Source: an uncultured Ruminococcus sp. | Lineage (GTDB): Bacteria > Bacillota > Clostridia > Oscillospirales > Ruminococcaceae | NCBI GenBank assembly: GCA_905199285.1 | Contig: CAJKFZ010000017.1 | Span: forward strand, 1 to 21,198 | Direction of reading: 5' to 3' | Length of the DNA stretch: 21,198 bases | In this document: positions 1 through 7,840 of the stretch, one piece after another | How the letters are laid out: each line of letters begins with the position of its first letter | How positions within the stretch are numbered: position 1 is the stretch's first letter | Position numbers and translations under genes: made by a program | The notes under the pieces: generated by a model | What the model was told of the DNA's origin: nothing | Databases searched by the model: none | Seen by the model: only the letters and a program-made list of their open reading frames with translations

Positions 1-792
1 ATCGTTTGCAGGATTGAATACATTATAGTCAATTCCGTTTACGATTCCTCTTAAAGAAGCCGAACGAGCACGAAGAAGTCCATCAAGCTGCTCACCGTAG
101 AACGGATACTTTATCTCTTCAGCATATGTTTCGGAAACAGTTGTGATATAATCAGCATAAACAAGTCCGCCTTTAAGCATATTTGCATCCTTATGGAATT
201 CCAGCTTATCGGGAGTAAACATATAATCCGGCAGAGCAGTGTTATATTTAAACATATCAACATTCCACACTCCCTGAAATTTCAGGTTATGGATAGTCAT
301 GATAGTTTTTGTAGAGCTGTAGAAAGGATTTGTTGCAAACGATGTGTGGAGGAAAACAGGAATCATAGATGCCTGCCAGTCATGACAGTGAATAATATCC
401 GGACGGAATCCCACAACCGGCATAACCGCCATAACAGCCTTGCTAAAGAAAATAAAGCGCTCTATATCCCACTTTAAATCGGAGGAATAAGGAGTATCGC
501 ACTTAAAATAATACTCGTTATCAACAAAATAGAATTTGATACCATTGTATTCATACTCCATAATTCCGACATGCTGTTTTTCTGGATGCATACCGTAATC
601 CATATAGAAATGAGTTACATAGCGGAAATTGTTTCTGTATTTTTCAGGAATACAAGTATAATAGGGCATAATTACCCTGACGTCAAATTCATTTTTATTC
701 AGATACTGTGGAAGAGCGCCGACAACATCGGCAAGACCGCCTGTTTTTATAAACGGTACACACTCGGAAGCTGCAAATAAGATATTTTTCAT
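1..792 (-). CDS. glgA: Glycogen synthase, N-terminal part (runs off the window)
   Basis: Transfers glucose from ADP-glucose to the growing alpha-1,4-glucan in cytoplasmic glycogen synthesis. The first 264 codons are present and the frame is open to the window edge, so the C-terminal half is missing. Translation from the ATG at 792 begins MKNILFAASECVPFIKTGGL; the K-T-G-G-L motif near residue 16 is the ADP-glucose-binding loop of the GT5 family. A later stretch reading DIIHCHDWQ is also typical of GlgA. The start has a GGAG eight bases upstream. It stands alone on the minus strand here, with its own promoter (853-881) and a small hairpin in its leader. Identity is seen directly; the use of ADP-glucose is from family knowledge. 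Confidence 0.95.
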   Translation of the reverse strand, partial: MKNILFAASECVPFIKTGGLADVVGALPQYLNKNEFDVRVIMPYYTCIPEKYRNNFRYVTHFYMDYGMHPEKQHVGIMEYEYNGIKFYFVDNEYYFKCDTPYSSDLKWDIERFIFFSKAVMAVMPVVGFRPDIIHCHDWQASMIPVFLHTSFATNPFYSSTKTIMTIHNLKFQGVWNVDMFKYNTALPDYMFTPDKLEFHKDANMLKGGLVYADYITTVSETYAEEIKYPFYGEQLDGLLRARSASLRGIVNGIDYNVFNPAND

Positions 793-825
793 GCCATTAA
801 CTCCTTAAAATCAAAAGATTATCAT

Positions 826-840
826 AGCTGTAGCACAGCT
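826..840 (-). promoter_or_regulatory. Small hairpin in glgA leader
   Basis: AGCTGT and ACAGCT pair perfectly around a three-base loop between the glgA promoter and its ribosome binding site. It may affect mRNA stability; no regulator can be named. Confidence 0.35.
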
Positions 841-852
841 TTTCATACTTAT

Positions 853-881
853 ATTATATACCAAAAATTCACATTAGTCAA
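853..881 (-). promoter_or_regulatory. glgA promoter (housekeeping sigma type)
   Basis: On the minus strand TTGACT (876-881) and TATAAT (853-858) are separated by 17 bases, a near-perfect vegetative promoter. The predicted start lies near 846, giving a leader of roughly 50 bases. Confidence 0.8.
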
Positions 882-888
882 TAGAAAA

Positions 889-923
889 TTATAGAGACTG
901 CACAAATTGTGCAATCTCTATAA
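889..923 (-). terminator. Hairpin terminator downstream of purL
   Basis: Arms TTATAGAGA (889-897) and TCTCTATAA (915-923) pair fully. They continue inward as TGCACAA/TTGTGCA with one mismatch. On the minus strand the hairpin is followed by a modest T-rich run (ATAATTTTC). It sits just before the glgA promoter, so it probably ends purL transcription. The T-run is imperfect, so efficiency is uncertain. Confidence 0.6.
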
Positions 924-1023
924 AAATAAGCCTAAAGTATCCGGAAACAGCATTTACTTTTGTTTGAGCATATTAGAGCGATGTTGTTTCCTTTATTTTT
1001 TGTCAAAGATGAGTTCGTTTTAT

Positions 1024-1137
1024 GGACTTCGTCCTAATTATTTCAAATCCTCCCTGTGGGGATTTGAAATAATTAATAATGGGTTTCCAAAGGGGATGTA
1101 CTCCCCTTTGGCAGGGGTTAGGGGACAGCGTCCCCTT
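1024..1137 (+). repeat. Four-hairpin structured repeat, copy A
   Basis: Four hairpins occur in order: GGAC-TTC-GTCC (1024-1034), a 15 bp stem at 1036-1074, a 10 bp stem at 1087-1111, and GGGGAC-AGC-GTCCCC (1121-1135). Copy B lies at 4983-5097 in the opposite orientation. The two copies differ mainly by paired changes that keep the stems intact. This copy begins seven bases after the purL stop and is read antisense to purL. The family is not one I can name. No open frame or T-tract suggests a gene or an ordinary terminator. Confidence 0.75.
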
Positions 1138-1143
1138 ACGTGT

Positions 1144-4100
1144 TTACTTAAAGTAAACCACACCGCTTTCAAAGATTTTCTGATCCTTGTTACCGTCAAC
1201 GTTTTTGCCGATATAGCTGCCCTTACGCTCACTGTGTCCCATTTTACCGAAAACTCGTCCATCCGGAGAAGTGATACCCTCGATAGCTTCAATCGAGGTA
1301 TTCGGGTTATAGCGGATATCCATTGTCGGATTACCATTAAGGTCTACATACTGTGTTGCTATCTGACCATTGTTTGCAAGCTGTTGAATAAGGCTTGCAG
1401 GAGCTACGAAACGTCCCTCTCCGTGAGAAATCGGAATAGTATGAATATCTCCGACCTCGCATCCGTAAAGCCAAGGACTCTTATTGGAAGCGATTCTCGT
1501 CGTTACCATCATGGACTGATGACGTGCGATAGTATTGAATGTAAGCGTAGGAGATTCATCGGTCATATCAACGATCTCGCCGTACGGTACAAGACCGAGC
1601 TTAATGAGTGCCTGGAAACCGTTGCAGATACCAAGCATAAGTCCGTCACGATTCTTGAGAAGATCGTGAACTGCGTCCTTTATCTTTGGATTGCGGAAGA
1701 ACGCTGTAATAAACTTACCGCTTCCCTCCGGCTCGTCTCCTCCGCTGAAACCGCCCGGTATCATTATGATCTGCGACTGTCTGATAGCTCTTTCAAAGTA
1801 ATTGACCGATTCCTCGATAGCGCTTGCAGAAAGGTTTCTTATAACGACAGTTTCTGTCTTAGCGCCTGCCTTTTCAAAAGCTCTTGCAGTGTCGTATTCG
1901 CAGTTCGTTCCTGGGAACACAGGGATAAGAACCTTTGGCTGAGCAGCTTTTATGGAAGCTGTAAGATGAAGTCTGTCTGTGAATGAATATGTTTCAGGAG
2001 TTACATCTGTTGTCTTGATTCTGCATGGGAATACAGGTTCAAGCTTTCCTTCCCATACTCTCTGAAGATTTTCAAGACCGATAGTGTAGTCCATGCAGCA
2101 GATCTTGTAATCGCTGATAGTTTTACCGATAACGTTCTCGCCATTTACAGCTTCACCGTTAAGCTCGATAATAAATGCACCGTAGCAAGGCTTATAAAGC
2201 TGCTTTCCTGTAAGACGAGCTGTGAACTCGAATCCGAGCTTGTTTCCGAAGCACATTTTTGCGATACCTTCAGCAGCTCCGCCGTAACCGATAGTCCAGA
2301 TAGCATTTGCACGTCCGTCACTGATTATCTTTTCAACCTGATCAAAACATTTTTTGATGCTGTCAAACTCAGGCAGACCGTTTTCATCGTATTCCGGAGT
2401 TATCATAATAACGCTGTTTCCTGCGCTCTTGAACTCTGTTGAAACGATCTTATCAGCCATAGCGGTTGAAACTGCAAAAGATACAAGAGTTGGAGGAACG
2501 TCGATATTTTCAAAGGTTCCCGACATTGAATCCTTTCCGCCGATAGAACCGCATCCCATTTCAAGCTGAGCCTTGAACGCACCGAGAAGAGCTGCCATAG
2601 GCTTGCCCCAACGTCTTGCGTCATTCTGAGTTCTTTCAAAATATTCCTGGAAAGTGAGCCAGCACTTCTTGTAAGTACCACCTGCGGCAACGACTTTAGC
2701 AATAGATTCAACTACAGCCAGCATTGCTCCGTGATAAGGACTCTTTTCAGAAATATCCGGATTATATCCCCAGCCCATAAGAGAACAAGTCTTTGTTTCC
2801 CCTGTGAGAACCGGAATTTTAGCCGCCATAGCCTGTGAAGGAGTCATCTGGTAAACACCGCCGAACGGCATAAGAACAGTACCTGCACCGATAGTTGAGT
2901 CAAATTTCTCGATAAGGCCCTTCTGTGAGCATACGTTAAGGTTTGACATAAGCTCTGTCCACGATTCAGCAGTATCGGAGATCTCTTCTTCCTCTGCTGC
3001 GACAGGAGCTTCAATTTCAATATCAGTAAATTTCGGAGCACCGTTTGAATTAAGGAATTCACGGGAAAGATCAACGATAGTATTTCCGTTCCAAACCATT
3101 TTCAGTCTTGGCTCTTCAACAACATCGGCAACGAGAGTTGCTTCAAGATTTTCCTTTGCAGCCTCTTCCATGAATTTATCAAGATCTTCCGGAGCAATAA
3201 CAACAGCCATTCTCTCCTGAGACTCAGAAATTGCGATTTCTGTTCCGTCAAGACCGTCGTACTTCTTAGGAACAGCATTAAGATTGATAACAAGACCGTC
3301 TGTAAGCTCGCCGATAGCAACAGAAACTCCGCCTGCACCGAAATCGTTGCAGCGTTTTATCATCTTTGTAACATCAGGATTTCTGAAAAGTCTCTGAAGC
3401 TTTCTCTCCTCGGGCGGATTACCCTTCTGAACCTCCGCACCGCAGTGTTCAAGGGATTCAAGCGTATGCGACTTGGAAGAACCTGTAGCTCCGCCGCAGC
3501 CGTCACGACCTGTTTTACCTCCGAGAAGGATAACGATATCGCCCGGAACAGGTCTTTCTCTTCTGATATTTTCAGCCGGAGCTGCACCGAGAACTGCACC
3601 TATTTCCATTCTTTTTGCAACGTAGCCAGGGTGATAAACCTCTGCAACGTGACCTGTAGCAAGACCGATCTGATTTCCGTATGAACTGTAGCCGTTAGCT
3701 GCTCCAACAGTGATTTTTCTCTGCGGAAGCTTGCCTGCAATAGTATCTTCAACAGGAACAAGCGGATTGGCTGCGCCTGTTACACGCATTGCCTGATAAA
3801 CATATGAACGACCTGAAAGCGGATCTCTTATAGCGCCGCCGAGACAAGTTGCAGCTCCGCCGAAAGGCTCGATCTCAGTAGGATGATTGTGAGTTTCGTT
3901 TTTGAACATGAGTATCCAGTCCTCAAGCTCTCCGTCGATATCGACCTTGATCTTAACTGAACAAGCGTTGATTTCTTCGCTCTCGTCAAGGTCCGGAAGA
4001 AGTCCGTCCGCTTTAAGCTTTTTAGCGGCAAGAGTTCCGATATCCATGAGAGTAATGGGCTTTTCAGTCCTTCCAAGCTCCTCACGAACGTTCAAGTACA

Positions 4101-4848
4101 TATCATAGGATTCCTTGATATAAGGAGTTTTGATATCAACATTTTCAACATTGGTAAGAAATGTTGTATGACGGCAGTGATCCGACCAGTATGTGTCGAT
4201 CATTCTTATTTCGGTTATGGTAGGGTTACGCTTTTCCGTATTGCGAAAATAATCCTGACAGAACTTGATGTCATCATAATCCATAGCCAGACCGAATTTA
4301 TCAACAAAAGCATGAAGTCCGTAAGCGTTAAGCTGTGTAAAGCCTTCAAGCTCTTCAACGGTTGTAGGAATTTCATAATTTGTATCGAGAGTTTTTACAG
4401 TTTCAAGAGAAGCTTCACGGCTCTCGACCGGATTTATTATATAAGCCTTCAGTCTGTCGAACTCATCATCCGTGATATGACCGGAAACAATGTAAACACG
4501 GGCATTGCGGACACGGCAGCGTTCTCCCTGACGAAGTATCTGAATGCACTGCTCACAGCTGTCAGCCCTCTGATCGAACTGACCGGGAAGATATTCAACA
4601 GCAAAAACTCGGTCATTTTCACCAATAGCAGGCATTTCATCGTAAACAACGTCAACAGCAGGCTCTGAAAAAACAGTGCTTACAGCGGCTTTGAAATCAT
4701 CCTCGCTGAGCTTGTCTGCATCGTATCTGTTAAGAATTCTCAGATTCGTCAGTTCAAGTCTGAGAGCTGTTTTAACATCGTTAAGTACAGACTGCGCTTC
4801 AACAGCAAACTCAGGCATTTTTTCAACGTAAATTCTGAATACGGACAT
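1144..4848 (-). CDS. purL: Phosphoribosylformylglycinamidine synthase, single-chain type
   Basis: Catalyses the ATP- and glutamine-dependent conversion of FGAR to FGAM in de novo purine synthesis, in the cytoplasm. The 1234 residues carry both the synthetase part and a C-terminal glutaminase, so separate PurQ and PurS are not needed. The synthetase part shows GGKTGRDGCGGATGSS and GGKDSMSGT. The glutaminase part shows PGTNCEYD, GICNGFQ with the nucleophile near Cys1075, and GHSE with His/Glu near 1205 and 1207. I chose the ATG at 4848, which has GGAG six bases upstream and gives MSVFRIYVEK; an in-frame ATG at 4869 would add seven residues and lacks a good site. The gene is monocistronic, between two copies of a structured repeat. 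No purine riboswitch is visible in the leader. Confidence 0.96.
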   Translation of the reverse strand: MSVFRIYVEKMPEFAVEAQSVLNDVKTALRLELTNLRILNRYDADKLSEDDFKAAVSTVFSEPAVDVVYDEMPAIGENDRVFAVEYLPGQFDQRADSCEQCIQILRQGERCRVRNARVYIVSGHITDDEFDRLKAYIINPVESREASLETVKTLDTNYEIPTTVEELEGFTQLNAYGLHAFVDKFGLAMDYDDIKFCQDYFRNTEKRNPTITEIRMIDTYWSDHCRHTTFLTNVENVDIKTPYIKESYDMYLNVREELGRTEKPITLMDIGTLAAKKLKADGLLPDLDESEEINACSVKIKVDIDGELEDWILMFKNETHNHPTEIEPFGGAATCLGGAIRDPLSGRSYVYQAMRVTGAANPLVPVEDTIAGKLPQRKITVGAANGYSSYGNQIGLATGHVAEVYHPGYVAKRMEIGAVLGAAPAENIRRERPVPGDIVILLGGKTGRDGCGGATGSSKSHTLESLEHCGAEVQKGNPPEERKLQRLFRNPDVTKMIKRCNDFGAGGVSVAIGELTDGLVINLNAVPKKYDGLDGTEIAISESQERMAVVIAPEDLDKFMEEAAKENLEATLVADVVEEPRLKMVWNGNTIVDLSREFLNSNGAPKFTDIEIEAPVAAEEEEISDTAESWTELMSNLNVCSQKGLIEKFDSTIGAGTVLMPFGGVYQMTPSQAMAAKIPVLTGETKTCSLMGWGYNPDISEKSPYHGAMLAVVESIAKVVAAGGTYKKCWLTFQEYFERTQNDARRWGKPMAALLGAFKAQLEMGCGSIGGKDSMSGTFENIDVPPTLVSFAVSTAMADKIVSTEFKSAGNSVIMITPEYDENGLPEFDSIKKCFDQVEKIISDGRANAIWTIGYGGAAEGIAKMCFGNKLGFEFTARLTGKQLYKPCYGAFIIELNGEAVNGENVIGKTISDYKICCMDYTIGLENLQRVWEGKLEPVFPCRIKTTDVTPETYSFTDRLHLTASIKAAQPKVLIPVFPGTNCEYDTARAFEKAGAKTETVVIRNLSASAIEESVNYFERAIRQSQIIMIPGGFSGGDEPEGSGKFITAFFRNPKIKDAVHDLLKNRDGLMLGICNGFQALIKLGLVPYGEIVDMTDESPTLTFNTIARHQSMMVTTRIASNKSPWLYGCEVGDIHTIPISHGEGRFVAPASLIQQLANNGQIATQYVDLNGNPTMDIRYNPNTSIEAIEGITSPDGRVFGKMGHSERKGSYIGKNVDGNKDQKIFESGVVYFK

Positions 4849-4893
4849 AAAGATCTCCATTCTCCGCAAAAGAAATTGATATTGATTATGTTA

Positions 4894-4920
4894 CATGGAG
4901 CGGTTGCGGACGTCTCCATG
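4894..4920 (-). promoter_or_regulatory. Hairpin in purL leader
   Basis: CATGGAG and CTCCATG form a 7 bp stem about 45 bases upstream of the purL start. No T-run follows, so it is not a typical attenuator. Its role is unknown, and no convincing purL promoter could be fixed in the region. Confidence 0.35.
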
Positions 4921-4982
4921 AAATTATCGTTTAAAAGCTGTTATTACAAAGCATCGGCACTTATTTCTTCCTGAGTTTATTC

Positions 4983-5097
4983 AAGGGGACGCTGTCCCCT
5001 TATCCCCCTGTCAAAGGGATAATAATCCCTTTGGAATCCCGATATCAATCGTTTGAAATTCCCATAAGGAAATTTCAAACGATTAGGGCAAATGCCC
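4983..5097 (-). repeat. Four-hairpin structured repeat, copy B
   Basis: This is the partner of the repeat at 1024-1137. In minus-strand reading order the hairpins are GGGC-ATTT-GCCC (5086-5097), a 14 bp stem with arms at 5047-5060 and 5071-5084, a 9 bp stem at 5012-5034, and GGGGAC-AGC-GTCCCC (near 4985-4999). The last hairpin is identical to copy A. The others keep their stems through compensating changes. The copy lies between the mtaB stop and the purL start. Confidence 0.75.
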
Positions 5098-5147
5098 ACA
5101 GAATTACCAACTCTTAACAGGAGTTCAAGTAAAAATAAATACTATAC

Positions 5148-6470
5148 TTAAAATATCAAGCTTTCCAACGTGTCAGAAATTCTGCCGAAGCAGTGATCCT
5201 GACCGCTCTTTTCTATTATAACATAAAAAATCTGATTACGCAAACTTTTTTCAGGATTTTTTCGGGAAATTTTTATTAATGTGTAATCCGGAGCGTATCC
5301 CTGATGAAACTCGTCGCTGTTTTCACGTTCAAAAAGCACCGGAACAGTCTTACCGATCTGCTTTTTCAAGTAGTCTTCATGAAGTCTGTTCCCAAGAGCT
5401 TTCATACGGTCTGCTCTTTCAGCCTTGACCGCAGCTGAAATTTGCGGCATTTCTGCGGCGATCGTTCCGTTTCTTGGAGAATACTGGAAAACGTGTATTT
5501 TTGCAAATCCGACCTTTTCCACAAACTTCATGGATTCACAGAACTCCTCCTCGCTCTCCTGCGGAAAACCGACCATTACATCCGTGGTTATGGAAGCATC
5601 CGGAAATACATATCTTATTTTGCTTACAAGATCAAAATATTCATCCGGAGTATAATGCCTGTGCATTCTTTTGAGAGTTCGTTCACATCCGCTTTGCAGC
5701 GAAAGATGGAACTGCGGACAAAACTGCGGCAGTCTTGAAAGGCGGACAAGATCTTCATTAGTTATCACTTCCGGTTCAAGCGAGCCAAGACGTACACGCT
5801 CTATTCCGTCAATTTTACAGCATTCCTCAACAGCGTCAGCAAGTCTTAAACCGAATTCCTTGCCGTAAAACGCAAGATTTATCCCAACGAGAACTATCTC
5901 TCTGTGTCCTGCCTCTGCAAGAGCCTTTATCTCATTTCGGAGTACGTCTATCGGCTTGGAACGGCATCTTCCTCTCGCATATGGGATAATACAATAGGAA
6001 CAGAATTGATTGCAGCCGTCCTGAATTTTCACAAAAGCTCTCGTTCTGCTCTTAAAATCGCCGTAAAACGACTCCTCGAATTCATCGGACGAACCATATT
6101 GCGCAATACTTATGATACGTTTTCGTTCGTTCAGAAAATCAAGAACAAGCTGCGGAAGTCCGTTACGTTCCTTCGTTCCGGTAACGATATCAGCTTCAAT
6201 GATTTTTTCGGCAGTCTGCGGTGAAGCCTGAGGCAGGCATCCGGTAAGAACGATGACTGCCTCAGGATTAGTTTTTCTCAGTTTTCTCACGCTATACAGC
6301 GATTTTCCGTCGCCGGAAGCAGTAACTGTACAAGAATTGACAACGATAACATCAGCTTTTTCCGGAGAATCGGTTTCTGAAAAGCCGTTTGCCAAGAAAT
6401 TCGACCTCATGCACTCCGTTTCATATTGGTTGACCTTGCATCCAAAAGTTATAAAAAAAATCTTATACAT
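5148..6470 (-). CDS. mtaB: tRNA t6A37 methylthiotransferase (MiaB-like)
   Basis: A radical-SAM enzyme that adds a methylthio group to N6-threonylcarbamoyladenosine at position 37 of tRNAs. The 440-residue protein has the three parts of the family. The N-terminal domain carries Cys11, Cys47 and Cys78 for one iron-sulfur cluster. The radical-SAM core has the C-x3-C-x2-C motif at Cys153, Cys157 and Cys160 (DGCNQFCSYC). A TRAM-like RNA-binding tail begins near residue 385. The start FGCKVNQYE points to MtaB rather than MiaB or RimO. The start codon has AAGGTG four bases upstream. It appears to be a single gene, transcribed away from the HPr-like gene. The exact substrate is inferred from the family. 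Confidence 0.9.
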   Translation of the reverse strand: MYKIFFITFGCKVNQYETECMRSNFLANGFSETDSPEKADVIVVNSCTVTASGDGKSLYSVRKLRKTNPEAVIVLTGCLPQASPQTAEKIIEADIVTGTKERNGLPQLVLDFLNERKRIISIAQYGSSDEFEESFYGDFKSRTRAFVKIQDGCNQFCSYCIIPYARGRCRSKPIDVLRNEIKALAEAGHREIVLVGINLAFYGKEFGLRLADAVEECCKIDGIERVRLGSLEPEVITNEDLVRLSRLPQFCPQFHLSLQSGCERTLKRMHRHYTPDEYFDLVSKIRYVFPDASITTDVMVGFPQESEEEFCESMKFVEKVGFAKIHVFQYSPRNGTIAAEMPQISAAVKAERADRMKALGNRLHEDYLKKQIGKTVPVLFERENSDEFHQGYAPDYTLIKISRKNPEKSLRNQIFYVIIEKSGQDHCFGRISDTLESLIF

Positions 6471-6497
6471 ATTTCACCTTATTATCATATAGTATTC

Positions 6498-6563
6498 GCA
6501 AAATTATCATGTTGATTTTGCACAAAATGACTGATAGTTTTTTATGCACTCTCAATAACTATC
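6498..6563. promoter_or_regulatory. Two dyads in the mtaB/HPr-like divergent spacer
   Basis: GCAAAAT/ATTTTGC (6498-6504 with 6515-6521) and GATAGTT/AACTATC (6533-6539 with 6557-6563) are perfect 7 bp inverted repeats. They lie upstream of mtaB in the 274-base divergent region. They could be operators or leader hairpins of mtaB, whose promoter I could not place with confidence. The rest of the spacer, 6564-6632, shows nothing recognisable. Confidence 0.3.
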
Positions 6564-6632
6564 GCAATGAATAAAAAAACTCCTCTAAGCACAGCTTAAT
6601 TATGTTAAATTGCCGAAATTGCTATAAACGGC

Positions 6633-6661
6633 TTGACAAAGGGATTTTTTAATGCTATTAT
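6633..6661 (+). promoter_or_regulatory. Promoter of the HPr-like gene
   Basis: TTGACA (6633-6638), a 17-base spacer, then TATTAT (6656-6661). The leader that follows contains a hairpin, TTGCGG/CCGCAA at 6667-6688, with a 10-base loop. Confidence 0.75.
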
Positions 6662-6744
6662 AATACTTGCGGAAGGGCCAAACCGCAAAAAGAAATAAAC
6701 AAGAAAAAACCACTCACTCACCTGTAATTTAGGAGGTAATAAGT

Positions 6745-6975
6745 ATGACAAAGACAACGGTTTTTCTTCAGACAATCAATGATGTAAAGGATTTCGTCAC
6801 TGTCGTTATGCACTATGATTTCGATATTGACCTCGTTTCCGGAAGATATGCGGTAGACGCAAAGTCGATCATGGGTATTTTCAGCCTTGATCTTTCAAAG
6901 CCGATTCAGCTTAATGCACATACCGATGATGCCGATAAGTTCCTCAAGGATATCGAAAAGTTCATCGTAAAGTAA
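6745..6975 (+). CDS. HPr-family protein lacking the phospho-histidine (Crh-like)
   Basis: A 76-residue protein with the HPr fold pattern. The regulatory serine region is clear: DAKSIMGIFSLDL with Ser41 in the place of HPr Ser46, the target of HPr kinase. An ungapped comparison from that serine back to the N-terminus puts Thr10 where HPr has the catalytic His15, and the GIHARPA motif is absent. It therefore should not carry phosphate in the PTS relay. The likely role, by analogy with Bacillus Crh, is a Ser-phosphorylated regulator of carbon catabolite control. It has AGGAGG nine bases before the ATG, its own promoter and its own terminator. The fold is seen in sequence; the regulatory role is inference. 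Confidence 0.8.
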   Translation: MTKTTVFLQTINDVKDFVTVVMHYDFDIDLVSGRYAVDAKSIMGIFSLDLSKPIQLNAHTDDADKFLKDIEKFIVK

Positions 6976-6985
6976 ACATAACATT

Positions 6986-7021
6986 AAAAAGACTGCTGCC
7001 GATTATGGCGGCAGTCTTTTT
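6986..7021. terminator. Bidirectional terminator between HPr-like and NERD genes
   Basis: AAAAAGACTGCTGCC and GGCGGCAGTCTTTTT pair around GATTAT, with one G-T pair. The A-run and T-run on either side let it end transcription from both convergent genes. Confidence 0.9.
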
Positions 7022-7027
7022 GTCGTT

Positions 7028-7651
7028 TTAATCCCAGTCTTTTTTACTGAAATTGTGAAGACATTTCTTAATCGGGTTAGAAACAGTAAGTTTCTGGAAG
7101 TAATGATAAAGCGCATCCTGATTGCATCCCGCATCTTTAAGTCCGGAATACATTGTTTTGAACTCATTAATTTTCATGCCGACCTTTGTTTCAAGAACAA
7201 GATCTTCATCCGTAAACACAACTGCTCCATAAACCGGAACATCGTCAAATCCGCCTTTTTTCAGATGATGTATAACGTTATCCATATGCGTTTTATTCTG
7301 AAGCTCAGGATTATAAAGTTTATGAACCTTTGCTCCGATTTTATGGGTAAGTTTTTTTCCCTTGCCCGAAACCGAACCGGAAATTCCCTTAGTTTCAACA
7401 ACAAGAACTCCAAAACGTCCAAAAACGAGATGATCTATCTCGACTGTTTTTCTGTAAAGCGGAAGAAAAGCGTTGTTTATAACTCGTATTTTATCATTTT
7501 TGCCGAGTTTTTTTATAACTCCGGCAACTTTTCGTTCTGCCGCTCTGCCTTTTCGCCTGCCTTTTTTAAAGTAGGATATAACTCCCCACAAAATCATAAG
7601 AACGATAGCTACGGCTAAAACGATCAAAAAAATTTTCAGATTCTTTTCCAT
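7028..7651 (-). CDS. Membrane-anchored NERD (nuclease-related) domain protein
   Basis: A 207-residue protein with an N-terminal membrane segment (about residues 7-27), a basic stretch (KKGRRKGRAAERK), then a NERD domain. The core reads EIDHLVFGRFGVLVVETKG near residues 71-89, with Asp73, Glu86 and Lys88 matching the PD-(D/E)xK-like arrangement. NERD proteins are suspected to act on nucleic acid, but no substrate is known here. I chose the ATG at 7651, with GGAG six bases upstream. A longer frame to 7789 runs back through a structured leader of the opposite strand and has no good start site. The downstream terminator is shared with the HPr-like gene. Confidence 0.8.
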   Translation of the reverse strand: MEKNLKIFLIVLAVAIVLMILWGVISYFKKGRRKGRAAERKVAGVIKKLGKNDKIRVINNAFLPLYRKTVEIDHLVFGRFGVLVVETKGISGSVSGKGKKLTHKIGAKVHKLYNPELQNKTHMDNVIHHLKKGGFDDVPVYGAVVFTDEDLVLETKVGMKINEFKTMYSGLKDAGCNQDALYHYFQKLTVSNPIKKCLHNFSKKDWD

Positions 7652-7668
7652 AATTTTCTCCTGTCTGA

Positions 7669-7698
7669 TTGAATAAATCAGATTTATTCTGCCATAAT
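7669..7698 (+). promoter_or_regulatory. Candidate promoter of the DUF378 gene
   Basis: TTGAAT (7669-7674), an 18-base spacer, then CATAAT (7693-7698). This would start transcription near 7705 and leave a leader of about 135 bases, which holds the folded element at 7724-7808. Confidence 0.5.
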
Positions 7699-7723
7699 AC
7701 AAACAGACGCTCAATGCGTTGAA

Positions 7724-7808
7724 AGGAAACACCGCACAAAGTACGTTCAATAATCTTGCTCCAAAGGTGATCATATGAGTCCGGAGCAAACTCTGTGCGG
7801 CATTACCT
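7724..7808 (+). ncRNA. Structured 5' leader of the DUF378 gene (possible cis-regulatory RNA)
   Basis: CCGCACA (7732-7738) pairs with TGTGCGG (7794-7800), enclosing a second perfect 7 bp stem, TTGCTCC (7756-7762) with GGAGCAA (7783-7789). Outside them, AGG (7724-7726) can pair with CCT (7806-7808). That CCT could instead pair with the AGGTG ribosome binding site at 7828-7832. I do not recognise a known riboswitch class. The stems are seen directly; the switching idea is inference. Confidence 0.5.
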
Positions 7809-7840
7809 GAAAAAATCCCGAATAAAGAGGTGTTCTCAAT

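Noticed and set aside
943..991. Inverted repeat (GGAAACAGCAT / ATGTTGTTTCC) followed by a T-run on the plus strand
   Set aside because: It looks like a plus-strand terminator, but no plus-strand gene lies upstream, the loop is long, and it has no T-run in the direction of purL.
907..1986. Long plus-strand open frame (359 codons) opposite the purL 3' end
   Set aside because: It is antisense to clear purL coding sequence, has no ribosome binding site and no recognisable domain.
7652..7789. N-terminal extension of the NERD protein by 46 residues
   Set aside because: The extension reads through the opposite-strand structured leader, has no ribosome binding site, and the internal ATG at 7651 has a good one followed by a membrane segment.
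7724..7808. Match of the DUF378 leader to ydaO (c-di-AMP), GEMM, THF or Mg2+ riboswitches
   Set aside because: I compared the bases with the conserved motifs I remember and found no convincing match, so it is reported only as an unknown structured leader.
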